Below are positions 1 through 8,503 of a DNA stretch of 64,000 bases, piece after piece. The notes beneath the pieces were generated by a model. The model did not search any database. It had not been told where the DNA came from and saw only the letters and a list, made by a program, of their open reading frames with translations. A program made the position numbers and the translations under genes. The DNA is from Candidatus Eisenbacteria bacterium (GTDB lineage Bacteria > Eisenbacteria > RBG-16-71-46 > JAFGJU01): contig JAPLKG010000008.1 in assembly GCA_026388185.1 (NCBI GenBank), positions 186,001 to 250,000 of the forward strand, in the 5' to 3' direction. Numbering within the stretch: the stretch's first letter is position 1; every line of letters starts with the position of its first letter.

Positions 1-1
1 C

Positions 2-595
2 GGGCTCGACGCGCCCTGGATTTCCTCCATGGCCCAGAGCCAAGTCGCTTCAGTGCTGCTTCGCGCGTACCAGGTCGAAAAACGGAACGAGCTACGAGAA
101 ATGGCCGGAAAGGCCTTGGCCACTTTCTACATTCCTGCGGGCGAGCCCGGAGGAGTGAGGTACGTGGACGGTGACGGAGACGTGTGGTTTGAAGAATACG
201 TGACGGACCCTCCCGCCCACGTGCTGAACGGCTTCATATTTTCGCTCTTCGGATTGGATGAGTTTGCGAGGGTCACGTCCGACGACGCTGCGCGGCAGGC
301 CTGGGACGAGGGACTCCGCACCCTTGAACGAAAGCTGTACCTTTATGACACGGGCTACTGGTCGAGATACGACCTCTTGCGCGACTCCGTGGCGAGCACG
401 TTCTACCACGGCAACGTTCACGTGCCCCTACTCAGAGCACTTCATCTTGTGACCGGCAAGAGTATCTTCCTCGACTTTGCGGACAAGTGGCAAGAATATC
501 TTGAGAGTACCGTGTGCAGGTTCAGGGCAAGGTATTACAGACTGCCTTCGAGGGTCGTGCGAAAACTCGGCGGGGTGGTGGGAGGACCGAAATGA
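2..595 (+). CDS. D-glucuronyl C5-epimerase-like protein, C-terminal part (5' truncated)
   Basis: The frame is open to the left edge, so only the last 198 residues are seen. They match the C-terminal helical domain of the glucuronyl C5-epimerase family: PWISSMAQSQ followed by a stretch like VLLRAYQ, then EEY, VLNGFIFSLFGL, YDTGYWSRYDL and an ASTFYHGNVH motif. Family members invert C5 of uronic acid residues in a polymer chain. The stop overlaps the next start by four bases (ATGA at 592-595), so the gene belongs to the glycosyltransferase operon. With the AlgD-like dehydrogenase and heparinase-family lyase downstream, a role in modifying a uronate polysaccharide is inferred. The exact substrate cannot be told. 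Confidence 0.75.
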   Translation, partial: GLDAPWISSMAQSQVASVLLRAYQVEKRNELREMAGKALATFYIPAGEPGGVRYVDGDGDVWFEEYVTDPPAHVLNGFIFSLFGLDEFARVTSDDAARQAWDEGLRTLERKLYLYDTGYWSRYDLLRDSVASTFYHGNVHVPLLRALHLVTGKSIFLDFADKWQEYLESTVCRFRARYYRLPSRVVRKLGGVVGGPK

Positions 596-1881
596 AGATC
601 CTCTATGTTTGCTCTGACCCGAGCATCAGGCCCGGCAGTCGCGGGGGCGGATTTACGACGCACATGGAAGAAATGATTGAGAGCTTCAGGAAACTCGGGA
701 ACGAAGTCGTCGTCGTCGACACAAAGACTGGCTCTCACGAGGGGCCGCAGGCCGCGAACCCCAAGAGCGACTGTCTTGAGAAGGATGACCCCCGGACGGA
801 GAGAACGCGTAACGAAGGCTCGCAAGAAGTCGGCCCGAGCGTGGCAAGATCACGCGGAGTGGATTGGCGCAACGCGCGGAAGGTGCCTCGCGTGCTGAGG
901 GTGACTCTGCGAGATCTGTTCTACTGCCTCCACAACGCCGGTTTCTATTTCCGAGTCGCGGCGGTTCTAAAGAAGACGCGCAATCTCGATTTTGTGTACG
1001 AACGTTACTGCGTCTATCAGTTCGCGACCTCGATGGCCGCGCGCAAGCGGGGCGTCCCGCTCATACTTGAAGTCAATGCTTCAACGGACGAATTCAAGCT
1101 GACGGACGGTCTCGGCTTGAGACCGCTCGCTGCCCTTGTGGAGAGAGTGTTGACCAGGAGAGCAGACGCCGTGATAACCGTCTCGGGTTTTCTCAGGGAC
1201 CGTCTGGTGCGCAGGGGCGTCCCGCCGGAGAAGATCCACGTGATGCACAACGGTGTGAACCTTTCCAAATTTTGTCCGGACACGCCGGGTGACGCGATTC
1301 GGCGGACGTTCGAATTGTCGCGAGAGGACGTCGTTGCGGGCTTTGTCGGAGGATTCTCCGCTTGGCACGGGGCACACCTTCTGCTCGACGTGGCACCTCT
1401 TGCCGTGAAAGAAAACAAGAGAATCCGCTTCTTCATGGTGGGGGGAAGAGAAGGGAGCCCCAGGTTCGAACGTTTTCGAAAAAGCGTGCGCGAGAGGGGG
1501 CTCACCGAGATATTCCGCTTTGCGGGAGAGGTGCCTCGGGAACGCGTTCCCGAGCACATAGCTGCCATGGATGTCGCCGTAATATCCTGGGCGACAGATT
1601 ATGGCTCTCCGACCAAGACCTTCGAGTACATGGCAATGGCCAAGGCGCTGGTTGCTCCACGGGTTGCGGCGCTAGAAGAAGTCTTGACGCACGAGAAAAC
1701 GGCTCTGCTTGTGGCCGCCGCCGACGTGCAGGACATGGCCAGGGCCATCGTGCGTCTCGCTTCTGATCGGAATCTGCGGGACAGTCTCGGCGCGAACGCG
1801 AGGAGGGCGGTCGAGGAGAAATATAACTGGGACCGTAACGCGGCCGCGACCGTCGAGATCGCGAAGGGTCTTATTGGATAG
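592..1881 (+). CDS. GT4-family glycosyltransferase
   Basis: A 429-residue GT-B fold glycosyltransferase that would move a sugar from a nucleotide donor onto a growing glycan at the cytoplasmic membrane. The start MKILYVCSDPS with a glycine-rich acceptor loop (SRGGGFTTHMEEM) is typical of GT4, as are the mid-protein HNGVNLSKF and the C-terminal donor-site region SPTKTFEYMAMAKALVA. The longer frame from 514 lies inside the upstream gene; ATG 592 overlaps that gene's stop by four bases and fits homologues. A charged insertion (about residues 50-95) is unusual and low in complexity. Donor and acceptor are unknown. Confidence 0.85.
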   Translation: MKILYVCSDPSIRPGSRGGGFTTHMEEMIESFRKLGNEVVVVDTKTGSHEGPQAANPKSDCLEKDDPRTERTRNEGSQEVGPSVARSRGVDWRNARKVPRVLRVTLRDLFYCLHNAGFYFRVAAVLKKTRNLDFVYERYCVYQFATSMAARKRGVPLILEVNASTDEFKLTDGLGLRPLAALVERVLTRRADAVITVSGFLRDRLVRRGVPPEKIHVMHNGVNLSKFCPDTPGDAIRRTFELSREDVVAGFVGGFSAWHGAHLLLDVAPLAVKENKRIRFFMVGGREGSPRFERFRKSVRERGLTEIFRFAGEVPRERVPEHIAAMDVAVISWATDYGSPTKTFEYMAMAKALVAPRVAALEEVLTHEKTALLVAAADVQDMARAIVRLASDRNLRDSLGANARRAVEEKYNWDRNAAATVEIAKGLIG

Positions 1882-1896
1882 AAAAGTGTCACGGAA

Positions 1897-3084
1897 ATGG
1901 AGAAAGAGAGAAGTCGTGTGACGAGAGTCATGTATTTCAGCGACGCCCCCTATTTTGGCGGAGCGGAAAGGTACCTCGAGCTTCTCATCTCGGGACTCAA
2001 CAGGGAGGCGTACGAGCCCTGCGTCCTGACAACCGGAGGAGCGCGACTCCGGGACTTCCGAGAGCGGCTTGCAAAAGCGGGAGTGGCCGTCTTCGAGATT
2101 TCTCTGAGCGGTCCTTACGACGTGCCGGGATACATCGAGATCGTGAGGATCGTCAGGAAGTGGAAGCCCGATCTCTTGCACATAAACCTTCCAGGAACGT
2201 ACGACGCACAGGCCAGTCTCGTCGCACCAGTTGCAAAGCTCGGTCGCCGCGTTTCTGTCGTAACTACCGAGCATCTCGCAATGGTTGAGGGAACGTGGAA
2301 AAGACACTGCGCAAAAAGGTTCAGTGATCTCTTCGTGAGGGCAGTGGTCTCCATTACGCGATCGAACGTAGAGTTTCTCTCGGGCACCCATCGAGTGCCG
2401 CTCTCTCGTATTGTGGTGATTCACAACGGGGTCGACATTGCCGAACTTGACAAGGCTGCCTCTTCACACGTACGTTCTGATCTTGGGCTCGACGCCTCCA
2501 CGTTCGTTTTCGCGACGGTGGGAAGCCTCGTGGAGAGAAAGGGACACCGTTACCTGCTGGATGCGTTTGCCGAACTTTGCGTTTCCGGCCATCGCCGGAG
2601 TGCGCTTCTGATCGTCGGCGAGGGAGGAGAAGAGACGTCGCTCAAGAGAAAATGCTCGGAGCTGGGTCTCGCCGGGAAGGTCTTCTTTTTGGGACACAGG
2701 GAAGACGTGCAGAGTATTATGCGTGATGTAGACTGCCTGGTCGTTCCTTCGACCGTGGAAGGCATGCCGTTCGTGATCCTTGAGGCGATGGTGGCGTCTA
2801 AGTCTGTTATTGCCAGTCGAATACATGGAATACCTGAGGTAATAGTTGAGGGAGAGACGGGCTTTCTGGTCCCTCCTCGCAACGTTGACTCGCTTTACGA
2901 AGCAATGCGGAGAGTGCTCGAAAATCCGGCGCTCTCCCGTCAGATGGGTGCGGCTGGCAGGCGAAGGATTGAGGCTTATTTCTCTCACGAGCGGATGGCG
3001 CGGGAGATCGAGTGCGTCTACGACGTGGTTCTTTCCGGAGGCAAGCTGCCCGGGCCGAGAACGTTGTGTGGATCCGGCCCATAG
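1897..3084 (+). CDS. GT4-family glycosyltransferase
   Basis: A 395-residue GT-B glycosyltransferase. FSDAPYFGGAERYLELL is the N-terminal acceptor loop, IHNGVDIAELD is the usual link segment, and VEGMPFVILEAMVASK carries the EX7E donor-binding motif, followed by GIPEVIVEGETGFLVPP. The start is uncertain: ATG 1897, GTG 1918 and ATG 1930 are all in frame, and none has a clearly superior ribosome site. It lies 15 bases after the previous stop and is read as part of the same operon. Sugar specificity cannot be derived from the sequence. Confidence 0.87.
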   Translation: MEKERSRVTRVMYFSDAPYFGGAERYLELLISGLNREAYEPCVLTTGGARLRDFRERLAKAGVAVFEISLSGPYDVPGYIEIVRIVRKWKPDLLHINLPGTYDAQASLVAPVAKLGRRVSVVTTEHLAMVEGTWKRHCAKRFSDLFVRAVVSITRSNVEFLSGTHRVPLSRIVVIHNGVDIAELDKAASSHVRSDLGLDASTFVFATVGSLVERKGHRYLLDAFAELCVSGHRRSALLIVGEGGEETSLKRKCSELGLAGKVFFLGHREDVQSIMRDVDCLVVPSTVEGMPFVILEAMVASKSVIASRIHGIPEVIVEGETGFLVPPRNVDSLYEAMRRVLENPALSRQMGAAGRRRIEAYFSHERMAREIECVYDVVLSGGKLPGPRTLCGSGP

Positions 3085-3108
3085 AGATGGTGGTTTGGAA
3101 TTGACGCT

Positions 3109-4377
3109 ATGACAAGAATATTGATAGTCAAACCCACGTTGCCCTATCCGCCTGACCAGGGCACGAAGATCGTCACCTTCAATCTGCTCAAGTTGCTTTC
3201 GACGCATTTTGAGGTAAGTCTGGTCTGCGGTCTGTTGAACAGAGACGATGAATCCAAGGCGGAGAATCTCAGGCCGTACTGCAAGAATGTTTTTACGTTC
3301 CTTCTGCCCAACAGAAAAAGTCTGGCACACTCTGCCTACTACAAGGCGCTCTACAAGACCAAGACGTTCTTGACAGGCTTTCCCCTCGAAGCCTACTACT
3401 GCAGTTCTCCAGAGCTTTCTCGGATGGTTGCCCGGGTGACCCGTTCCTCAGAATACGACGTCGCACTGTTCGAGTACTGGTTTACGGCAAACGCTGCGCG
3501 TTTTGCAGAAGTGCCGTGCAGGGTGCTTCTGGAGCATGACGTTGACTTTCTCAGGTTACAGAGAAGACTCACCGTCACCCGGGGTTTCTGGAAGAAGCGC
3601 AGCATGGAGAGGACTCTGTCGACCGTGAGAAACAGGGAGGTACGTGCCTATTCGGAGTTTGACAGGGTACTCGCGCTTTCGGGAACGGACAGCGTCCTTG
3701 TCGAGAAGCTAGCTGGGATAAGGGGGGTCTCTGAGCAACTGCCAGTGATGGTGGACTGCCGCAAGTACCTTCCGAGGCACGAAGGAAAGATTCCCTCGTC
3801 GATCGTCTTTCTGGGAGCCTTGGATGCCGACTTCAACGTCGACGCCTTGGAGTTCTTCTGTCGCGAGATATTTCCACGCGTTCGAGCTGAAGTCTCTGGA
3901 GCCAGGCTCTTCATCGTTGGCCGCAGGCCACCGGTGTCTGTCCAGAAGCTCGCGGACGGGGAGCGAATCGTCCTTTCGGCAGACGTGCCCGACATAGCCC
4001 CCTACGTCGGCCGTTGTATGGTTCAGGTCGTGCCGTTGCGCTTCGGAGGGGGCGTGAGGATCAGGACCCTTGAAGGCATGGCGATGGGAATGCCCGTCGT
4101 GAGCACGACGATCGGAGCGGACGGGATAACCGCCGTTCCGGGAAGGGATCTGCTTCTGGCGGACACGCCTCGCGATTTCGCGGCCGGAGTCTGCGAGATT
4201 CTGCGCAGTCCACTTCTGGGACGGAGACTTGGGGAGAGAGCGAGGGAGTTTGTGGTTGGGGAACACAGTGAACGCGTGGTGGAGACGCGCGTCGTGGAGA
4301 TATTCCAGAGGCTGGCGGAGCAGGCCAAACAGAAAAGAGAATACATAAGCCGGAGAGCCGAGGAGGTCGCCCGGTGA
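3109..4377 (+). CDS. GT4-family glycosyltransferase
   Basis: A 422-residue glycosyltransferase beginning MTRILIVKPTLPYPPDQGTK, a form common in GT4 enzymes of surface-sugar clusters. The C-terminal half has VFLGALDADFNVDALEFF, FIVGRRPP and VPLRFGGGVRIRTLEGMAMG, the last being the donor-site region with the acidic residue. The final residues are strongly basic (about LAEQAKQKREYISRRAEEVAR), possibly helping membrane association. The stop overlaps the following GTG start by four bases, which indicates coupled translation. Confidence 0.85.
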   Translation: MTRILIVKPTLPYPPDQGTKIVTFNLLKLLSTHFEVSLVCGLLNRDDESKAENLRPYCKNVFTFLLPNRKSLAHSAYYKALYKTKTFLTGFPLEAYYCSSPELSRMVARVTRSSEYDVALFEYWFTANAARFAEVPCRVLLEHDVDFLRLQRRLTVTRGFWKKRSMERTLSTVRNREVRAYSEFDRVLALSGTDSVLVEKLAGIRGVSEQLPVMVDCRKYLPRHEGKIPSSIVFLGALDADFNVDALEFFCREIFPRVRAEVSGARLFIVGRRPPVSVQKLADGERIVLSADVPDIAPYVGRCMVQVVPLRFGGGVRIRTLEGMAMGMPVVSTTIGADGITAVPGRDLLLADTPRDFAAGVCEILRSPLLGRRLGERAREFVVGEHSERVVETRVVEIFQRLAEQAKQKREYISRRAEEVAR

Positions 4378-5501
4378 AAGTGACGCTGATGGGTCATTAT
4401 CCTCCTCCTTACGGCGGCGTGGCGGCACTGATGAAACAGATGGAGGCCGCCCTTTCCGCGAAAGGCTGTAGGGTGAGCATATTCAATCTTGGCTCGGGCC
4501 GGCCCGTCGGAAAGAACGTAGTCAATTTCAGCACCAACAATAGAGCCCTCGAGTTTTTCCAGCTCTCCAGGTACGTTGTTCTTTCCGACACGGACGTTTT
4601 TCACTACCTTTCGGCAAGTTACAGATCCTTCTGGCTGGGGGCAGTCTGTATAGTGTTGGCAAGACTCGGGAGCCACAAAATTGTGATCTCGTTTGTCGGA
4701 GGTGCTTTCAAAGACTTCGTTGACGGACTTAATCCTGTGGCAAAAGGCGTCGCCAAGGCCGCTCTCAACCTGGCCCACGCGGTGGTTGCCTGTAATTCTG
4801 AGATCGAGGAAGTGTTGACGATGCTCTTGCCGCGGAAGCATATCTTGACGCTGAGCAACTGCTTTCCACCTTTGGCGGCGAGTTCGCCGAATCTACCGCA
4901 GACGGTCGAGAATTTTGTTTCTTCTCACTCGCCCGTGGTCTGTTCGACGGGGGCCGCCTCTACGGAGTATGGTTTGAAGAGTGCCTTGGAAGCCGTCGCG
5001 ATGTTGCGGAAGGACTATCCGAGAATAGGTCTCGTTCTTGTCTTGACGAGATACGGAGAAGCTCCTTACGAAAGGGAACTCTTTGCCGCCATTGAATCGC
5101 TCAAGCTCGGAGAGCACGTCATCGTGGAAAGAGAAGTTCCGGATTTCATCTCCCTTCTCAAGCGTTCCGATGTTCTGCTCAGAACCGCCCTGGTTGACGG
5201 TGACTCCGTGTCTGTGAGAGAGGGCCTTTTTCTCGGGTTACCCACCGTGGCAAGTGACACGCCATTCCGTCCCGGGGGTGTTATCCTGTTTCGTAAGGGA
5301 GACTCCGTTGACATGGCACAGAAGCTAGGCCAAGCGCTCAAGACGGAGAAGGGGCGCTCCGCCTCGGTGGGGGGGGTCCAGAGGGAGAGCGACGAGAACG
5401 TGGAACGGCTTCTAGGCGCGTACCGTGCTACCCTCGGGTCAGACCCTCCCGCGAAATCGTGCACGCGAGCCAACTCTGCCGACCGCAGGTCGGGCGCATG
5501 A
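4374..5501 (+). CDS. Glycosyltransferase, GT4-like
   Basis: A 375-residue protein starting at GTG inside the previous stop (GTGA). MGHYPPPYGGVAALMKQME is the glycine-rich N-terminal loop of GT-B enzymes. The C-terminal domain has VCSTGAASTEYGLKSALEAV and a donor-site region around DGDSVSVREGLFLGLPTVASD. The canonical EX7E is weak here, so assignment to GT4 is by overall layout. Its stop overlaps a possible small gene at 5498. Confidence 0.78.
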   Translation: MKVTLMGHYPPPYGGVAALMKQMEAALSAKGCRVSIFNLGSGRPVGKNVVNFSTNNRALEFFQLSRYVVLSDTDVFHYLSASYRSFWLGAVCIVLARLGSHKIVISFVGGAFKDFVDGLNPVAKGVAKAALNLAHAVVACNSEIEEVLTMLLPRKHILTLSNCFPPLAASSPNLPQTVENFVSSHSPVVCSTGAASTEYGLKSALEAVAMLRKDYPRIGLVLVLTRYGEAPYERELFAAIESLKLGEHVIVEREVPDFISLLKRSDVLLRTALVDGDSVSVREGLFLGLPTVASDTPFRPGGVILFRKGDSVDMAQKLGQALKTEKGRSASVGGVQRESDENVERLLGAYRATLGSDPPAKSCTRANSADRRSGA

Positions 5502-5683
5502 GACTGTGGCGAGATGGAGTCGCGGCTTTTCAGGGCACACACTTTAACGCGTTGATACACAGCGCGTTACTGGCCGCAGAGCCCCTTTTTGGTCTCATGT
5601 CGAGTCGTCTTATTGACGATAAGTATAGGGAAGTAGTAAAATTAGAAGATTATGGCTGGTTGATTGAACTGGAGATTCGATGA
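5498..5683 (+). CDS. Possible 61-residue small protein linking two operon parts
   Basis: This short frame begins with ATGA overlapping the upstream stop (5498-5501) and ends with ATGA overlapping the next start (5680-5683). Double coupling of this kind is what an operon gene looks like. Against it, the third codon positions are less GC-rich than in neighbours, no family is recognised, and a promoter-like sequence lies within it. The predicted product has a short hydrophobic stretch (FNALIHSALLAAEPLFGLM) and an acidic C-terminal part. It may be a real small protein or only a spacer. Confidence 0.35.
   Translation: MRLWRDGVAAFQGTHFNALIHSALLAAEPLFGLMSSRLIDDKYREVVKLEDYGWLIELEIR
5613..5642 (+). 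promoter_or_regulatory. Predicted sigma70-type promoter before the SDR genes
   Basis: TTGACG (5613-5618) and TAAAAT (5637-5642) are separated by 18 bases, in a locally AT-rich stretch unlike the genes around it. It would start transcription about 30 bases before the ATG at 5680. Confidence 0.45.
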
Positions 5684-6681
5684 GAGCCCTGGTAACTGGA
5701 GCCAACGGCTTCGCGGGATCTCACCTCGTTCAGCTTCTGCTCGGCGAGGGTTGGGAGGTTCTCGGGATTACTAACGACGTCAGGCTGAATCCTCACTTGA
5801 ATGCCACTTCGGGCAACTTCACCCTCGAAGAAGTTGATATTTGTGATAGACGAAGGCTGGTTCCGCTTGTGAGGAAATTCGCACCCGAGCGCGTGTTTCA
5901 TCTCGCTGCCGTCACTCTCAAAGACGTGAGCAGGGTCGCCGTTGACGAGCTCTACCGGGTAAACGTGCAGGGAACTCAGAATCTCTTCTTCTCTACGCTT
6001 GAGGCTAAACTTGAGCCTTTCGTCCTAGTCACTGGATCTAGCGCAAGTTACGGTCCACTAAGCTCTGTAGACGACAGGCCGTTGGCCGAAGACAGTGCCC
6101 TCTGTCCGCAGAGCATTTACGGTGCAAGCAAGCTGGCTCAAGAGGTCTTCTCCGCCTCGTTTGGCACTAGTACAGGACTCGATGTGGCGCGCACGAGGGC
6201 CTTCAATCACACGGGCCCCGGCGAAGGCTCTCACATGGCCTGTTCTTCTTTCGCCAGGCAAATCGCGGAGTGCGAACTGGGACGAGGTTCCGTCATCGAG
6301 GTGGGCAATCTGGATTCCTACAGAGACTACTGCGACGTACGAGATGTAGTTCAAGCTTATCTCCTGGTTGCCACAAGATCGCGTGCCGGAGAGGTGTTCA
6401 ACGTGTGTTCGGGAAGGGCAGTGTGCATGCGCGCAATCGTTGAGCTCCTTGTTTCGATGTCGACGAAGAGGATCAGCGTCTCGGAGGATTCGAGCAGACA
6501 TAGGGCCGCCGACGTGAGCTATCAACGGGGCGATTACACGAAAATCAGGAATACACTGGGTTGGGAGCCCAGGATTCCTTTGGAGAAGAGCATGTCAGAT
6601 TTGCTGGACTACTGGCGCAGTAGACTGAAGGAAGACGGACCCAATCTGAGCAGCAGAGCCGCCGAAAGGAGAACGCCGTAA
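5680..6681 (+). CDS. NAD(P)-dependent SDR, GDP-6-deoxy-mannose reductase-like
   Basis: A 333-residue extended short-chain dehydrogenase. ALVTGANGFAGSHLV is the nucleotide-binding GxxGxxG loop, GSSASYG and YGASK hold the Ser and Tyr-x-x-x-Lys catalytic residues, and FNHTGPGE and SYRDYCDVRDVVQAY are characteristic of the RMD and GDP-mannose dehydratase branch. Family members reduce GDP-4-keto-6-deoxymannose to GDP-rhamnose or make related sugars. The partner dehydratase may be the next gene. A ribosome site (GGAG) lies just before the ATG. The exact product is an inference. Confidence 0.75.
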   Translation: MRALVTGANGFAGSHLVQLLLGEGWEVLGITNDVRLNPHLNATSGNFTLEEVDICDRRRLVPLVRKFAPERVFHLAAVTLKDVSRVAVDELYRVNVQGTQNLFFSTLEAKLEPFVLVTGSSASYGPLSSVDDRPLAEDSALCPQSIYGASKLAQEVFSASFGTSTGLDVARTRAFNHTGPGEGSHMACSSFARQIAECELGRGSVIEVGNLDSYRDYCDVRDVVQAYLLVATRSRAGEVFNVCSGRAVCMRAIVELLVSMSTKRISVSEDSSRHRAADVSYQRGDYTKIRNTLGWEPRIPLEKSMSDLLDYWRSRLKEDGPNLSSRAAERRTP

Positions 6682-7670
6682 TGAACTGGCAAGAGCAGAA
6701 GGTTCTCGTAACAGGCGCGGGAGGTTTCATAGGAAGCCATCTTGTTGAGCGACTCGTGTCCCTGAAGGCCTCGGTGAGAGCGTTCGTTCGTTACAGCTCG
6801 AAAGGCACTTACGGACACATTGATAGCTTCGCCCCGCAGACAAGAGAGAAGATCGAAATCGTCGCAGGTGATTTGAGAGATCCCGAAGCCTTGAGGGCGG
6901 CCTCCAAAGATGTAACGGTGATATTCCACCTGGGAGCTCTCGTGGCGATCCCGTATTCCTACGTGCATCCCGTCGAGGTCGTGGAGACAAACGTTATCGG
7001 GACACTGAACGTGCTTTGCGCCGCCAGAAGTTGTGGGGTCAGGCAGGTCGTTCACACTTCCACGAGCGAGGTGTACGGGACCGCGCGATACGTCCCCATT
7101 GACGAGAAGCATCCTCTCTGTGGCCAGTCGCCCTACTCGGCGAGCAAGATAGGCGCAGACCAACTGGCGGAGAGTTTCTTCAGGTCGTTCGAGCTTCCCG
7201 TTGCGATCATACGCCCATTCAACACGTACGGACCGCGACAGTCCGCCAGGGCCGTCATCCCCTCGGTGATAACCCAGGTCATTTCGCGCGGCACTGTCTA
7301 CGTGGGAGCCACGCACCCAACTCGCGACCTGACGTTTGTCGATGACACCGTCGAGGCGTTCATCAAGATCGCCGAGACTCCGGAAGCGATAGGGAAGGTC
7401 ACAAACGTGGGCTCAGGCAGGGAAACCACCATAAGGGAGCTTGTCGACATGATTTGCTCCATAGTCGGCAAGGATGCCAAAGTCATCTTTGATCCTGCGC
7501 GGCTAAGGCCTCCCAGGAGCGAGGTCGAAAGGTTGCTCGCAGACACAAGCCGCATGAGAGAACTCACGGGCTGGCAGCCGTCCGTCTCTCTGGAGGACGG
7601 TTTGCGTAAGACGGTCGACTGGATATCGGATCATTTCTCACTGTACAGGCCCGACGTGTACGCCATCTAG
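6681..7670 (+). CDS. NAD-dependent sugar-nucleotide 4,6-dehydratase, LegB-like
   Basis: A 329-residue extended SDR that shares one base with the previous stop (TAATG). VLVTGAGGFIGSHLVE is the NAD loop, HTSTSEVYG carries the Thr-Ser-Glu of 4,6-dehydratases, and SPYSASKIGADQLAESF holds the catalytic Tyr and Lys. RPFNTYGPRQSARAVIP and PTRDLTFVDDT are hallmarks of the LegB type, which dehydrates a UDP-GlcNAc-type substrate to the 4-keto-6-deoxy sugar. It likely supplies the 4-keto intermediate for the aminotransferase at 9377 or the reductase at 5680. Which nucleotide it uses is not certain. Confidence 0.8.
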   Translation: MNWQEQKVLVTGAGGFIGSHLVERLVSLKASVRAFVRYSSKGTYGHIDSFAPQTREKIEIVAGDLRDPEALRAASKDVTVIFHLGALVAIPYSYVHPVEVVETNVIGTLNVLCAARSCGVRQVVHTSTSEVYGTARYVPIDEKHPLCGQSPYSASKIGADQLAESFFRSFELPVAIIRPFNTYGPRQSARAVIPSVITQVISRGTVYVGATHPTRDLTFVDDTVEAFIKIAETPEAIGKVTNVGSGRETTIRELVDMICSIVGKDAKVIFDPARLRPPRSEVERLLADTSRMRELTGWQPSVSLEDGLRKTVDWISDHFSLYRPDVYAI

Positions 7671-7792
7671 CCCGTCTGCGCCGGTCGCGGGAGGGCGGCC
7701 CGCCGGGCGACCGTGGAGCAACCGAAGACAGGAGAAGCGCAGGGGAGAACGCAAGAGAGGCGCAGCGAAGAGCACCGGAGAAGAGGGAAAGA

Positions 7793-8485
7793 ATGACAGC
7801 CGTAGTGATGGCAGGTGGTCTGGGTTCGAGGATGAGACCCCTCACCTATACGATTCCCAAGCCGCTTTTGCCCATCGGTGAAAGGCCGATACTGGAGATA
7901 ATCCTCTCGCAGATGAGAAAGGCCGGTTTTTCCAGGGTGTTCATAACGACCGGCTATCAAGCGGAGCTCGTCAAATCGTACTTCGGGAACGGTTCCCGTT
8001 TTGGAATAGAGCTGGAGTATACGCAGGAGCCTGAAGTGCTCGGCACTGCGGGAGCGCTTTTTCTCTTGAAGGGCAGGATAGATGAACCCTTCTTGGTCAT
8101 GAACTGTGACATCCTGACGTGCCTTGACCTGCGCAAGTTCTATGATTCTCACGTCGAGAGTTCCGCCTCAATGACGGTCGGCGCCGTGAGCTACGAAGTC
8201 CAGGTGCCCTACGGTGTGCTTGAGATCAGAGACGGCGACATAAAGGCGATCGCGGAGAAGCCCAGAACCTCTCACCTCATCGTGGCGGGCATATACGTCA
8301 TGAACCCCGAGATCTTCGACATCACGAGGCCTGGAAAAACAGACATACCCGAAGTGATAGAGATCCTGATTGCTCGGGGGAAGAAGGTGGCGGTGTGCGA
8401 GATCAAAGAGCGATGGATTGACGTCGGGAAGCTGAGTGACTACGAGAGGGCAAACAACGAGTTCAAGCTTTGGAACGATCTGTAG
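7793..8485 (+). CDS. Sugar-1-phosphate nucleotidyltransferase
   Basis: A 230-residue enzyme with the N-terminal pyrophosphorylase loop VMAGGLGSRMRPLT and the PKPLLPIG lysine segment, followed by MNCDIL (metal Asp) and IAGIYVMNP-like and ERWIDVGKLSDYERAN regions. Such single-domain enzymes join a sugar-1-phosphate to a nucleotide, making GDP-, CDP- or dTDP-sugars. The 122-base gap before it contains a purine-rich leader and a GC-rich inverted repeat (GGTCGC/GCGACC) without a T run. The purine-rich GAAGAGGGAAAG precedes the ATG. The substrate is unknown. Confidence 0.82.
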   Translation: MTAVVMAGGLGSRMRPLTYTIPKPLLPIGERPILEIILSQMRKAGFSRVFITTGYQAELVKSYFGNGSRFGIELEYTQEPEVLGTAGALFLLKGRIDEPFLVMNCDILTCLDLRKFYDSHVESSASMTVGAVSYEVQVPYGVLEIRDGDIKAIAEKPRTSHLIVAGIYVMNPEIFDITRPGKTDIPEVIEILIARGKKVAVCEIKERWIDVGKLSDYERANNEFKLWNDL

Positions 8486-8503
8486 TGCTTCTGAGGAGGG
8501 GGA

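Noticed and set aside
92-421. Minus-strand frame opposite the C5-epimerase gene
   Set aside because: It is the reverse shadow of a well-supported gene and has no ribosome site or family features.
7671-7792. GC-rich inverted repeat GGTCGC/GCGACC between two polysaccharide genes as a terminator
   Set aside because: No T run follows; the downstream sequence is purine-rich leader, so termination is unlikely.
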